This document shows positions 52,301 to 60,048 of a stretch of DNA of 64,000 bases, piece after piece. The stretch is from Actinoplanes aureus (lineage in GTDB: Bacteria > Actinomycetota > Actinomycetes > Mycobacteriales > Micromonosporaceae), in NCBI RefSeq assembly GCF_015704865.1, contig NZ_JADQTO010000001.1, positions 248,001 to 312,000 on the forward strand, given 5' to 3'. The first letter of the stretch is position 1, and each line of letters begins with the position of its first letter. The notes under the pieces were generated by a model. That model did not search any database. It was not told the DNA's origin and saw only the letters and a program-made list of their open reading frames with translations. The translations under genes were made by a program, and so were the position numbers.

Positions 52301-53697
52301 AGCGGTGGACCCGATACCAGGCGCTCCTTCCACACGTGATCGTTTCCCGGGCGGTGGAGTCCACCGAGGCGCCCGTCCGCGAACTCGTCTTCGGCATGGC
52401 GGAGTTCCTTTACCACTGGGGCGACTACGAAGGCTGCGAAAGTCTCGTCAGCGACGCCTACCGGCACCGGCTCGATGATCTCGGAGAAGCCGATCCGTAC
52501 ACCCTGCGTCTGGCGACCTACCTGGGCTTCATCCGCCGGGTCATGGGTCGCTACCGGGATGCGGCCGAGTTGTCCCGGCGGACCCTCGACCTGTACGAAG
52601 ACACGCTTGGCGCCGAGGACGAGGGCACTCTCGACGCGAAGTCCACGCTCGTCGCGGCCGACCTGCGGATCCGTGGTGAGTTCGCGGAGGCCCGGGAAAT
52701 CGACGAACAGGTGCTCGCCGTCAGCCGGCGGGCCTTCGGCGAGGACGATCCGGCGACGCTGAAATTCGCCTACAGCCTGGCCTCCAGCCTGCGGTTGATG
52801 GGCGACTTCCGGCAGGCCGCGATGCTCGACGAGGACACATATCGGCGGCAGTCCGAAGTGCTGGGCGCTGAGGCCGAGCCGACACTCCTCACGCTTGACG
52901 CGCTGGCCACCGACAAGCGCGAGTGCGGTGACTACCTCGGTGCACGCATGTTGCAGCAGGAGGCGTATCGCCGTTGCGTGGAAGAGTTCGGCGCGGACAA
53001 CCCCGCCGCTCTGCGCACGGCTCGCAACCTCGCCGTGGCGCATCGCGCGGCCGGTGACCACCAGACTGCCTACCGGCTCGCGAAGGAGACTCTGGAGCGG
53101 TTCTACCGCCGTTACGGCGACGACCACCCGGACACGATGGTCGCGGCATTGAGCTTCTCCGTCGACCTGCGCTGCGCCGGCGAGCTGGAGGCGGCGCGGA
53201 GCCTGACGGACGCCACGGTCGAACGTTTCCGGCGCAGCTTCGGCGAGCGGCATCCGTACACCTTGGCGGCACGCGTCAACCTCGCAGTCGTGCAGCGCCT
53301 GGAAGGCGAACTGAGCGAGGCCCGGGAGGCGAACCAGGCGACGCTGGACGCGCTGTCCGCACGGCTCGGCCCGGACCACCCGATGACCCTGGCGTGTGCG
53401 GTGAATCTGGCGAGCGACCGTTTCGCGCTCGATGAGATTCAGAGTGCGTACGAGCAGGACACGGACACGTTGATCAGACTGGAGCGGGTGTGGGGCATCG
53501 AGCATCCGTCGACGCTGGCGTGCGCGGTCAACCTGTCGCTCGATCTGCGTGCGCTCGGCCGGGTCAGTGAAGGCGACAAGATTCTGTCCGATGCGATGGT
53601 CCGGTACCGGCGCGTGCTGGGCGAGAGGCATATCGCGACGTTGAACGCGTTACAGGCCATCCGTGCGAACCGTGAGATCGATCTGCCGTCGATCTAG
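49372..53697 (+). CDS. HTH, nucleoside-phosphorylase-like, EAD-like, NB-ARC and TPR protein (STAND NTPase)
   Basis: A 1441-residue multidomain protein starting at GTG 49372. Residues 1-75: XRE-type HTH (IADQVKRLRVERGWSARQLA). Residues 82-350: a nucleoside phosphorylase-like fold (VTVGILTALPVAAAAVSAVM, VRCVVVVGVAAVG, DGVADYGPESKVGDRWQAYA). Residues 370-560: a helical region resembling effector-associated domains of conflict NTPases (LRQALITELLDLPFIGALSD). From about 620: an NB-ARC NTPase with Walker A G656-MGGVGKT-663 (ALHGMGGVGKTQLAIEYIHR), Walker B WLLVFDNAEDV and the GxP-type DLPLAVEQAAAWM. Residues 985-1430: tetratricopeptide repeats, many ending FG-x-DHPxTL. This layout fits a STAND sensor whose TPRs detect a trigger and whose phosphorylase-like domain is the effector. 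Antiphage or abortive-infection function is an inference. Confidence 0.9.
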   Translation: MADSTAVIADQVKRLRVERGWSARQLAEECVRAGAPSLTRATIAKIESRVRKSVTAHELATLARVLGVRPTDLSSPTDDAGDVTVGILTALPVAAAAVSAVMEDVETVEMDSGPNLYHVGYLPSSDPGRRHRVAATTVARNAAGDLAAVCNDLVLSFPRVRCVVVVGVAAVGPAAVGGTERPTRLGDVVLANKLVELPARAPAGRSRGAARTIGGLSKELHEAAAYLADAEQGGLVDQEFRRPLAVRTGQAGAFARPAAADPPTIHHGALASVGQLARDDWPGELATEPDVIAVDTVSATAAMSAWQRGVGWFVVDGVADYGPESKVGDRWQAYAAMTAAVCLRALLSVCSPSAAEAAPTPVKGRRGATGELRQALITELLDLPFIGALSDRRLLVNLMSRDAADFRGAVERSEPRLHVVEIVIACMETRGGLRALASALEVMAPEQAATRRVRQLVERASLESLLPEAEVTAAADLLRRLADAVPRATWIGLSDQLSATGVGEADDVVDVYRQLVALAPDQSGTPPAVRLVSHVAKQTTGPIATELEHWVDRVVRYLDLPDDAVPQTQSAVESLIGESELVLEPSYADSDAMSAQIDLRPRATTTSPAGRRELPQVWGDVPARNPSFTGRLDLLEALHDSLTGQVTAVLPNALHGMGGVGKTQLAIEYIHRHSGEYDLVWWIPAEQHGQILASLTALAQRLRLDVSPEANSSVPAVREALSTGATPYDRWLLVFDNAEDVGDVRAFFPTGGTGKILVTARNPEWALVAHALEVDVFTRAESVQFLTARTPVLSASDADRLAEALGDLPLAVEQAAAWMAVTGMPVDEYLALLDHKRMELLDAEPSPNYERSVAAAWEMALERLASINQAALDLLQICAFFAPQPIPRELFVGAPSVPITDELDAALADPFRLGRALRDIQRYALAKMDHRRGTLQIHRLVQAVVVGRMDLQRRALMRRGAHVLLANGNPGSPSRPERWTRYQALLPHVIVSRAVESTEAPVRELVFGMAEFLYHWGDYEGCESLVSDAYRHRLDDLGEADPYTLRLATYLGFIRRVMGRYRDAAELSRRTLDLYEDTLGAEDEGTLDAKSTLVAADLRIRGEFAEAREIDEQVLAVSRRAFGEDDPATLKFAYSLASSLRLMGDFRQAAMLDEDTYRRQSEVLGAEAEPTLLTLDALATDKRECGDYLGARMLQQEAYRRCVEEFGADNPAALRTARNLAVAHRAAGDHQTAYRLAKETLERFYRRYGDDHPDTMVAALSFSVDLRCAGELEAARSLTDATVERFRRSFGERHPYTLAARVNLAVVQRLEGELSEAREANQATLDALSARLGPDHPMTLACAVNLASDRFALDEIQSAYEQDTDTLIRLERVWGIEHPSTLACAVNLSLDLRALGRVSEGDKILSDAMVRYRRVLGERHIATLNALQAIRANREIDLPSI

Positions 53698-54046
53698 GTT
53701 CTCTGGGTTCGAGATTTGGACATGTCGTGTGGCGCCGTTGCGCGCGCGTATGCCCTCGTCTGCAGCAGGCCGGGGACGAGCAAGTGCGGGAACTCGGTGA
53801 CTGACCATCTGCGACCCCGAGCGGTAGTCATTGGCGACTATGTGCAAGTGTCGGTATCGACCAGGGTGGACGCGTCTACCGCCTTGACCAGTAGGTTTGA
53901 CTGCTATGTTGCTGTCGTGCTTCGATCCGGCCGGCCACGGGCGACCCCGCGGTTCTCGTCACAACCGGGCTGCGGTAGAAAGCACCTCACAGGCGGCACT
54001 TGCCTTAGGTGGTACAACCTCCACAACAGCTCAGGAGGCGGCGTCA
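53698..54046. other. Non-coding stretch before the Cys-rich ORF
   Basis: No convincing protein gene in these 349 bases; open frames here lack family resemblance. A possible promoter lies around 53885-53908 (TTGACC, then TATGTT 15 bases later, shorter than ideal; a second TTGACT overlaps the spacer). The interval is less GC-rich than its surroundings. Confidence 0.4.
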
Positions 54047-54151
54047 ATGTCCACACTCTGCACCTGCGTGCACTGCCCCACGGTCTACGGAAGCGATCTG
54101 CGATGTTCGCCGTCCAGGGCTACGGCGTGTCGCGGGCAGGCGCCGCAGTGA
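54047..54151 (+). CDS. Tiny Cys-rich protein (34 residues)
   Basis: An ATG-started 34-codon frame preceded eight bases upstream by a perfect GGAGG (54034-54038). It encodes MSTLCTCVHCPTVYGSDLRC and a short Ser/Arg/Ala tail with one more Cys: five Cys and one His in 34 residues. The spacing suggests metal binding or disulfide chemistry. No family recognised. An AT-rich hairpin starts 11 bases after the stop. The ribosome site and terminator-like flank argue for a real gene; function unknown. Confidence 0.5.
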   Translation: MSTLCTCVHCPTVYGSDLRCSPSRATACRGQAPQ

Positions 54152-54161
54152 CGGACGATGG

Positions 54162-54198
54162 GTAGCTATCTGCTACGTAGCTGATAGCAGATAGTTGC
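54162..54198. terminator. AT-rich hairpin after the Cys-rich ORF
   Basis: CTATCTGCTA (54166-54175) and TAGCAGATAG (54185-54194) form a perfect 10-bp stem that wobble pairs can extend to about 14, with a 9-base loop. It may be a terminator or a protein-binding dyad. Its low GC content is unusual for this genome. Confidence 0.55.
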
Positions 54199-54418
54199 AT
54201 CAGATGGCGAGCGACACGCCACGGACAAAGTGTTCGTTCCATCAAGGTAGAGATTCCACGTAGATAACCATGTCTTCGTGCGGAATCAGCAAACCAAACC
54301 GCATAGGCTCTCAGGTCGGTTACTGGCCGCGCGCCCTACTCCGGGTGGTTGCACTTCGTGCACATGTGCTCACTTACTCCTGGCAGCGCCATCCATCCCA
54401 GATTGGGGCGATGAGTCG

Positions 54419-55036
54419 ATGGAAGTCACCAGCTACGTATCGATCGCCAGCGGTGCGGTCGCTGCGTCAAGCTTGGCTTTCAAACCGTTCAAGAGGGCCA
54501 AGGTTCGGAAGCGGCTAATCCAGTACGACATCGATGAGACTTCGCTCCTGCCCGATAACACCGGGTTCGCCGAACTGGGCGTGACGTACAAGGGACAAAA
54601 GCTCGAAGCGCCGAAGCTCTTCACCATCACGTTCTGGAACGTGGGACTGGAGGCGTTGGAATCAACATTCATCGACCAGCCCATCAAAGTGAAGTTTCCA
54701 GACGGCGAAATCGTCGCCTACACGGTGGCTCTGCTGGTCTCGCCCACTGACGAGCCGGACTTCTACGAGGACAAGGACATAGCGAGGACCGATCACGAGA
54801 TCGGGGCGCCCAAACGCCTCGTCAACAAGGGAGCCGGCATCGTCTTCAAAGTCTTGACGGACGGATGCAAGGCATCGCCGAAGGCTTATCTCTCCGCAAC
54901 GAACTTCGAGCTCGAGCCAAAACCGGGTGAGCCGACCGCCGGCGGCCCCCGCTTCCGGCTGCCGACGATCTTCCTGCTCGTCTTCGGTGTCCTCGCCGTG
55001 GTGACCGGCCTTCTCGGTGCACTCTCTGGCAACTAA
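54419..55036 (+). CDS. Hypothetical protein with C-terminal membrane anchor
   Basis: A 205-residue protein, start ATG 54419 (MEVTSYVSIASGAVAASSLA); the frame is open upstream but shows no sensible start. A weak N-terminal hydrophobic stretch is followed by a beta-rich domain (LFTITFWNVGLEALESTFID, then PIKVKFPDGEIVAYTVALLV). A C-terminal helix follows (LPTIFLLVFGVLAVVTGLLG). GC content is lower than in flanking genes, suggesting acquisition. It appears related in layout to the next gene. Function unknown; it lies downstream of the STAND gene in the same direction. Confidence 0.7.
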   Translation: MEVTSYVSIASGAVAASSLAFKPFKRAKVRKRLIQYDIDETSLLPDNTGFAELGVTYKGQKLEAPKLFTITFWNVGLEALESTFIDQPIKVKFPDGEIVAYTVALLVSPTDEPDFYEDKDIARTDHEIGAPKRLVNKGAGIVFKVLTDGCKASPKAYLSATNFELEPKPGEPTAGGPRFRLPTIFLLVFGVLAVVTGLLGALSGN

Positions 55037-55056
55037 CCGTCGATAGAGGTTCAGCC

Positions 55057-55671
55057 GTGACGCCAGCTGTTTACGTCGCTATTGCCGCCGCCACCATCGC
55101 CCTCGCCAGTTTCGGCTTCGCGATCTTTCAATTCCGCCACGGCAAGGCGAAGGTACTGACCTGGTCCGTCTTGTCGAATACCGCACTCGTGCCCGAAGCG
55201 GGCCGGGGTGAGTGGGCCGACCTGCAGGTCAACTGGCGGAAAAACTCCGTCGACGAACCGCGGCTGATCGTCGTGCGTCTGACGAACAGCGGAAAAGTCG
55301 AGCTGAAGAAGGACGACAACGATGAGCCGCCGAGGCTCGACGTGACACCGGCCAAGATCCTGGCCGTAGAGGTCACCTTCCTCAACCAAGGCGGCAAGCG
55401 TGCTCAAAAGGTCGAGCCGGACGAGGTCACCGAGTCGACCGTCAAGCTCAAGGCGCAGGTCATCAATCCTGGGGACGCGCTGACCTTCACACTGCTGGTC
55501 GACGGCCAGGCGAGCGAGATCGATCTGGCGGTCCGCGCCGCGGGGTTCCGAGCTCGTTCGATCACGATTGCCGATAGCGACGCGCGACGCTCTCGTATGT
55601 GGGCCGCCGTCGCGACTGCGACCGGCCTGCTCGGCCTGCTCGTCGCTGTCTTCGCCTTCGTCGCTGGGTAG
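55057..55671 (+). CDS. Hypothetical membrane protein, paired with the preceding gene
   Basis: A 204-residue protein starting at GTG 55057, 20 bp after the previous stop. It has an N-terminal helix (VYVAIAAATIALASFGFAIF), a beta-rich domain (DEPRLIVVRLTNSGKVELKK, then LAVEVTFLNQGGKR and DALTFTLLVDGQA) and a C-terminal helix (MWAAVATATGLLGLLVAVFA). The pattern of a strand with N-x-G followed by a proline-led strand recurs in the preceding protein, so the two are probably distant paralogs acting together. No family recognised. Confidence 0.72.
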   Translation: MTPAVYVAIAAATIALASFGFAIFQFRHGKAKVLTWSVLSNTALVPEAGRGEWADLQVNWRKNSVDEPRLIVVRLTNSGKVELKKDDNDEPPRLDVTPAKILAVEVTFLNQGGKRAQKVEPDEVTESTVKLKAQVINPGDALTFTLLVDGQASEIDLAVRAAGFRARSITIADSDARRSRMWAAVATATGLLGLLVAVFAFVAG

Positions 55672-55726
55672 CCGCTCAGGCAGGCACGGGTAAGTTCGCA
55701 GCAGAGGCGACGAAGGCGGTGAGCGG

Positions 55727-56935
55727 ATGTCCAGTGAGGACTGTCTCTGGGGCGGCCCGCCGAGCCGGTTCGGCGCCGACCGGGACTGGGGTGAGCGGGC
55801 TGCCCGGCCGCTGCGGCTGGTCGCCGGTGCCGGGGCGCAGCCGACGGAGGAGGAACTGGCGGCACTGCGGGACGGCCTGAACCGCCGCGACGAGCCGGCT
55901 GCCGCACTCGTGAAGGCGATGAAGGCGAGCGACCTGCATCGAGCTCTCGCCGCCGGGCCGTCCGAGAGCGCGCCGGAGCCGCTGCGGGCCTTCTTCGACG
56001 TGGTTCTGGACCGGCCCGCGTGGGTGGACGACCGGCTGCTCGCCCGCGGCGCGGAGGCGTGCCGCACGTTCGGGATGGACGCCGGGCTGGTCCTGGCCTA
56101 CGGATCACTGCTCGGCGGCTACCGCACCGGGGCCGCGTTGGAGCCGCTGGTGCGTACCGGGCGGCTGACCGGCGGCGAGACCCTGCGCCGGATCCAGGAG
56201 ACCTCGATCTGGTGGCGCGAGGTGACCGCGCCTGGTGGGCTGGCCCCGGGCGGGGAGGGCTTCCGCCTGTGCGTGCACGTACGCGTGATGCACGCCCTGG
56301 TAAACGCCAAGCTCGAGGCCGACCCCTCCTGGGAGTGGGCCCGGCGCGGCGTACCGATCAACCAGTACGACCAGGCCAGCACCCTGGGCGTCTTCAGCAC
56401 CAGCTTCCTGCTGCACCTGCGCCTGCTCGGGGTACGCGTGTCCCGAGCCGACTCCCGCGCGGTGATGCACCTGTGGTCCTACATCGGCTGGCTGATGGGC
56501 GTCGACGAACAATGGCTGCCGCACACCGAGCGTCGCGGCCGCCGCCTGCTCTACCACTTCCTGTCGTACGACCCGCCGCCGGACGACAACAGCGTCGCGC
56601 TGGCCCGAGCGCTCATCGACATGACCGACGAGCTGGCGACCAGCCGCCGGCGGCGGATCTACGAGCGCGAGCGAGCACTGTCGGTGAGCTCCTGGCTGCT
56701 CGGCCGGGCCGCGATGCGCGACCTCCGGTTGCCGTACCGGCCGCCCTGGTACGGCCTCACCCGCGTCGCCGCGAACCTGCTGATGAGCCAGGGCCTGGGC
56801 CGGCTGCCCGGCGGCCGCAAGCTGCTGCTGGCCCGCGGCGAACGCCAGGCGCACGCCCAGTTCGCCCGCTGGGGTACTCAGCTCAACGTGGTCGCGACGA
56901 AGCCGAACGCGGCCGGAACCTCGGTACCCCAGTAG
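55727..56935 (+). CDS. MpaB/Lcp-type oxygenase (DUF2236)
   Basis: A 402-residue soluble protein of the DUF2236 family, which includes fungal MpaB and the heme b rubber oxygenase Lcp. The core region FRLCVHVRVMHALVNAKLEA carries the Arg and axial His expected for heme binding. VPINQYDQASTLGVFSTSFL and VMHLWSYIGWLMGVDEQWLP follow, as in the family. It probably cleaves or oxidises an isoprenoid or lipid-like substrate, but no pathway genes are adjacent. The 3' end overlaps the convergent esterase gene by 58 bp. The start is ATG 55727. Confidence 0.88.
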   Translation: MSSEDCLWGGPPSRFGADRDWGERAARPLRLVAGAGAQPTEEELAALRDGLNRRDEPAAALVKAMKASDLHRALAAGPSESAPEPLRAFFDVVLDRPAWVDDRLLARGAEACRTFGMDAGLVLAYGSLLGGYRTGAALEPLVRTGRLTGGETLRRIQETSIWWREVTAPGGLAPGGEGFRLCVHVRVMHALVNAKLEADPSWEWARRGVPINQYDQASTLGVFSTSFLLHLRLLGVRVSRADSRAVMHLWSYIGWLMGVDEQWLPHTERRGRRLLYHFLSYDPPPDDNSVALARALIDMTDELATSRRRRIYERERALSVSSWLLGRAAMRDLRLPYRPPWYGLTRVAANLLMSQGLGRLPGGRKLLLARGERQAHAQFARWGTQLNVVATKPNAAGTSVPQ

Positions 56936-57648
56936 CCGAAGTCGTGCCGCCCGTCCCGGTAACCGCCGGCCGCCGGGCCACCCGGAAGCACCTCGTGCAG
57001 GTCCCGGACGTGCGGGTAGAGGTCGTCGTCCCGGCCGCACCACAGGCCGACCGGCGTGCCGGCCAGCCGGGCCACACCGTTGAAGACCGCATCACCGGGC
57101 GCGACCGCCGGCGAGAAGGCGGCCACCGACCGGACGAACCCCGGGAACGTCTCGGCCAGCAGCAGCGCGCCGTACCCGCCCATGGACCAGCCCCACGCCG
57201 CCAGCCGGTCGGCGTCGAAGCCGCGTTCCGCGCACCAGGCCGGCACCTCCTCGCGCACCATCCGCTGCGGGTCGTCGTCGCCGTCCGGTTGCCAGGCCAG
57301 CCGATCACCGGTGGCGCCGGCCAGCACGAACGGTGTGCTGCCGCGGCGTACCGCATCGGTCAGGAACCGTCCCAGGCCGACGCCGGCGAAGTCCGCCGGC
57401 CGTTTCGACCCGCCGTGCAGGACCAGGCAGACCGGCAGCCCACGCCCGTCGCCGTACCCTTCCGGCACGGCCGTGTAGAAATCCACCTCCCGGCCACGCG
57501 CCGCCGAGACGCGCCGCTCCACCCGCTCATCACCCGGCGGCGCCGACGGCAGCACCAGCGGCGTGCCGCCGCTTGCGCGCATCCGCACGCCGGCTACCGC
57601 CGCCACCGACGCCACTCCCGCGCCCATCAGCAAGGTCCGTCTTCGCAT
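56878..57648 (-). CDS. Exported alpha/beta-hydrolase, esterase D / acyl-transferase-like
   Basis: A 256-residue hydrolase with an Arg-rich, possibly Tat-type signal (MRRRTLLMGAGVASVAAVAG). The core has LPVCLVLHGGSKRPADFAG at the oxyanion strand. The Ser nucleophile is in AAWGWSMGGYGALLLAE, the acid in LWCGRDDDLYPHV and the His in YRDGRHDFGYW, so the triad is complete. It resembles the esterase/mycolyltransferase-like group and may act on cell-surface esters or polymers. The start is ATG 57648; the frame is open far upstream, but that part is non-coding. It converges with and overlaps the oxygenase gene. Confidence 0.88.
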   Translation of the reverse strand: MRRRTLLMGAGVASVAAVAGVRMRASGGTPLVLPSAPPGDERVERRVSAARGREVDFYTAVPEGYGDGRGLPVCLVLHGGSKRPADFAGVGLGRFLTDAVRRGSTPFVLAGATGDRLAWQPDGDDDPQRMVREEVPAWCAERGFDADRLAAWGWSMGGYGALLLAETFPGFVRSVAAFSPAVAPGDAVFNGVARLAGTPVGLWCGRDDDLYPHVRDLHEVLPGGPAAGGYRDGRHDFGYWGTEVPAAFGFVATTLS

Positions 57649-57663
57649 GCCCGGACCAACGTT

Positions 57664-57858
57664 CTTCCGGGGTACGCGTAACCGACGTCCCCGAACCATC
57701 CACCCCGTCCCGCCCAGCCGCGCGAGCGAGTCGCCTGGTCGCGGCCCCAGCGCGGCCGCCGGGAAAGATGCGGTGGTCCCGGCGGTCGCGCTGGGACCGG
57801 GACGGAGAGCGGCGCTCGCGCGGCTCGGCGGGACCGGCGTGGCGCGTACCGGAAAAGC
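57664..57858. repeat. Long imperfect inverted repeat between divergent genes
   Basis: The arms are roughly 57664-57766 and 57773-57858. Translating either strand gives nearly the same sequence (PVPPSRAS and LARLGGTG blocks appear in both directions). Inner arms around GGCCGCCGGGAAA and GGTCCCGGCGGTC are well matched; outer arms share CCGG-GGTACGCG type ends. It could form a large cruciform or be a MITE-like remnant. It lies in the 360-bp gap between the esterase and the ABC operon, which holds no gene. Confidence 0.65.
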
Positions 57859-57866
57859 GGGCGTGG

Positions 57867-57898
57867 GGGGGGGGGCGGGGGGCCCCCCGCCCCCCCCC
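57867..57898. repeat. Perfect 32-bp palindrome of pure G and C tracts
   Basis: G9-C-G6 is followed directly by C6-G-C9; the first G-tract actually starts at 57865 (eleven Gs). A further C9 run is at 57931-57939. Such tracts are rare even in GC-rich genomes and are prone to sequencing and assembly error. They may also form quadruplex or i-motif structures. Confidence 0.85.
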
Positions 57899-57955
57899 GC
57901 GCCGGCGCGCGGCCGGACGTCCAGAACCGGCCCCCCCCCACCTCCTGAGCGCCGC

Positions 57956-57985
57956 GCGGGCGCCCCGGACCCCCGGGGCGCCCGC
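57956..57985. terminator. Perfect 13-bp hairpin just upstream of the Opp-type operon
   Basis: GCGGGCGCCCCGG (57956-57968) and CCGGGGCGCCCGC (57973-57985) with a 4-base loop. It ends 23 bases before ATG 58009. It could be a terminator for an upstream, now absent, gene such as a binding protein, or an attenuator of the ABC operon. Confidence 0.65.
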
Positions 57986-58008
57986 CTCCCATGCAAGAAG
58001 GACCCGGC

Positions 58009-59067
58009 ATGACGTCGATCCCGGACGCGAAGGCGCCGGCCGACGAGGTGGTGCTCGAGGCGATCGGCCTGACCAAGCACTTCCCCGTCCGCCGCCGGTT
58101 GCGCGACCTCTTCTCCAAACGGCACGATGCGGTTCACGCCGTCGATGACGTGAACCTCACGCTGCGCCGCGGCCAGGTGGTGGCCCTCGTCGGCGAATCG
58201 GGCTCGGGCAAATCCACAGTGGCCCGCCTGCTCGCCCAGCTCTATCCCCGTACCAGCGGCGACATCCGACTGCACGGCGAGTCGACGAAGGTGAAGGCGG
58301 GTACGGCGTTCCGCCGGTACTGCGCCCGGGTTCAGATGATCTTCCAGGACCCGTTCGCGTCGCTGAACCCGGTGCACACCATCCGGTATCACCTGACCCG
58401 GGCCCTGAAGATCCACGGCAATGCCGGGAAGACCGAGGACGACCTCGAACAGGCCCTGCACGGGCTGCTCGAGCGGGTCTCGCTCACCCCGCCGGAGCGA
58501 TACCTGGACAAGTTCCCGCACGAGCTCTCCGGCGGCCAGCGGCAGCGGGTGGCGATCGCCCGTGCGCTCGGCGCCGAGCCGGAGGCACTGCTCGCCGACG
58601 AGCCGGTGTCCATGCTGGACGTCTCCATCCGGCTCGGTGTCCTGAACCTGCTGCGTGACCTGAAGGAGCGCCTCAACCTGGCGATCCTCTACATCACCCA
58701 CGATATCGCGTCGGCCCGGTACTTCGCCGACGAGACGATGGTGATGTACGCGGGCCGGATGGTGGAGGGCGGTGACAGCGAGACGGTCACCCAGTCGCCG
58801 GCTCACCCGTACACCCGGCTTTTGATCGACTCGGCACCGGACCCGGACCGGCTCACCGGCGTGTCCGAAGCCGAAGGCGAGGACCGTGGCAACGGCGAAC
58901 CGCCGAGCCTGATCCATCCGCCCAGCGGATGCCGCTTCCACCCGCGCTGCCCGGTCGCGATGCCGCGCTGCTCGGTCGAGCTCCCGGTACGCCTGGAGAT
59001 CGGTGACAAGCCCGGGCACTGGGCGGCGTGCTGGCTCTACGACAAGACCGAGGCGGTGTCGCGGTGA
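58009..59067 (+). CDS. Opp/Dpp-type ABC transporter ATP-binding protein (DppF-like)
   Basis: A 352-residue ATPase. Walker A is [17 protein letters not shown], the Q-loop region [20 protein letters not shown], the signature [17 protein letters not shown], Walker [16 protein letters not shown] and the switch His [10 protein letters not shown]. The C-terminal oligopeptide-type domain carries the Cys-containing [19 protein letters not shown]. The start is ATG 58009, after AGAAGGA. It powers the permeases encoded next, together with the second ATPase at 61104. Its stop overlaps the first permease start (GTGA). Confidence 0.92.
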   Translation: MTSIPDAKAPADEVVLEAIGLTKHFPVRRRLRDLFSKRHDAVHAVDDVNLTLRRGQVVALVGESGSGKSTVARLLAQLYPRTSGDIRLHGESTKVKAGTAFRRYCARVQMIFQDPFASLNPVHTIRYHLTRALKIHGNAGKTEDDLEQALHGLLERVSLTPPERYLDKFPHELSGGQRQRVAIARALGAEPEALLADEPVSMLDVSIRLGVLNLLRDLKERLNLAILYITHDIASARYFADETMVMYAGRMVEGGDSETVTQSPAHPYTRLLIDSAPDPDRLTGVSEAEGEDRGNGEPPSLIHPPSGCRFHPRCPVAMPRCSVELPVRLEIGDKPGHWAACWLYDKTEAVSR

Positions 59068-60044
59068 AGTACTTCCTGCAGCGGCTCGCCTTCTACCTCT
59101 TCACCGCGTGGGCCGCGATCACGCTCAACTTCTTCATCCCCCGGATGATCCCGGGCGACCCGGTGCAGGCGCTGGTCACCAAGTACCAGGGCCAGCTCAG
59201 CAGCCAGGCGATCGACTCCCTGTACGTGCTGTTCGGCCTGGACAAGGACGCGAACCTCTGGCAGGAGTACATCAACTACTGGAAGCAACTGTTCGCCGGT
59301 GACCTGGGCCTGTCGTTCACCTTCTTCCCGACGCCGGTCTCCGAGATCATCAGCAACAGCCTCCCGTGGACGCTGCTGCTGGTCGGCATCACCACGGTGA
59401 TCAGCTTCTTCCTCGGCACCGGCCTGGGCATCCTGGCCGGCTGGCGGCGCGGCTCCTGGACCGACGGCCTGCTGCCGGTCACCACGTTCCTCTCCTCGGT
59501 GCCGTACTTCTGGCTGGGCATCATCGCGATCTACCTGCTCACCGGCCCGGACAGCTTCTTCCCGTCGTCCGGTGGCTTCGACAGCGGCCTGGTGCCGGCC
59601 TGGGACCAGTACTTCATCCCGAGCGCGATCCAGCACAGCCTGCTGCCCGCCCTGACCATCCTGATCTCCTCGGTCAGCGGCTGGATCCTCAGCATGCGCA
59701 ACATGATGGTGACCGTCGCCTCCGAGGACTACATCACCGTCGCGCACGCCAAGGGCCTCTCCGACCGGCGGGTGGCGATGAGTTACGCGGCACGCAACGC
59801 GCTGCTGCCGAACGTCTCCGGCTTCGCGCTGTCACTCGGCTTCATCGTCGGTGGCACCCTGCTGGTGGAGATCGTCTTCTCCTACCCGGGCGTGGGCTTC
59901 CAGCTCTTCCAGGCGCTGGGCGCCTCGGACTACCCGCTCATGCAGGGCATCTTCCTGATCATCACGATCTCCGTGCTGGTCGCGAACCTGCTCGCGGACA
60001 TCGCGTACCTGCTCCTGGACCCGCGCACCCGCAAGGAGGGCTGA
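59064..60044 (+). CDS. Opp/Dpp-type ABC permease (DppB-like)
   Basis: A 326-residue permease with six helices; the first runs [20 protein letters not shown] and is followed by [13 protein letters not shown], the DppB signature. The cytoplasmic coupling loop is in [20 protein letters not shown] with ARNALLPN. The start is GTG 59064, inside the upstream stop. It forms the channel with the next gene. Confidence 0.92.
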   Translation: MKYFLQRLAFYLFTAWAAITLNFFIPRMIPGDPVQALVTKYQGQLSSQAIDSLYVLFGLDKDANLWQEYINYWKQLFAGDLGLSFTFFPTPVSEIISNSLPWTLLLVGITTVISFFLGTGLGILAGWRRGSWTDGLLPVTTFLSSVPYFWLGIIAIYLLTGPDSFFPSSGGFDSGLVPAWDQYFIPSAIQHSLLPALTILISSVSGWILSMRNMMVTVASEDYITVAHAKGLSDRRVAMSYAARNALLPNVSGFALSLGFIVGGTLLVEIVFSYPGVGFQLFQALGASDYPLMQGIFLIITISVLVANLLADIAYLLLDPRTRKEG

Positions 60045-60048
60045 CCGC

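Noticed and set aside
53716..54165. A 149-codon frame across the region after the STAND gene
   Set aside because: Composition and lack of family resemblance or ribosome site suggest it is non-coding; the short Cys-rich ORF in another frame has better signals.
57563..58012. Plus-strand open frame through the G/C-rich intergenic region
   Set aside because: It exists only because of the inverted repeat and homopolymers; it has no family match and its start lies within the esterase gene.
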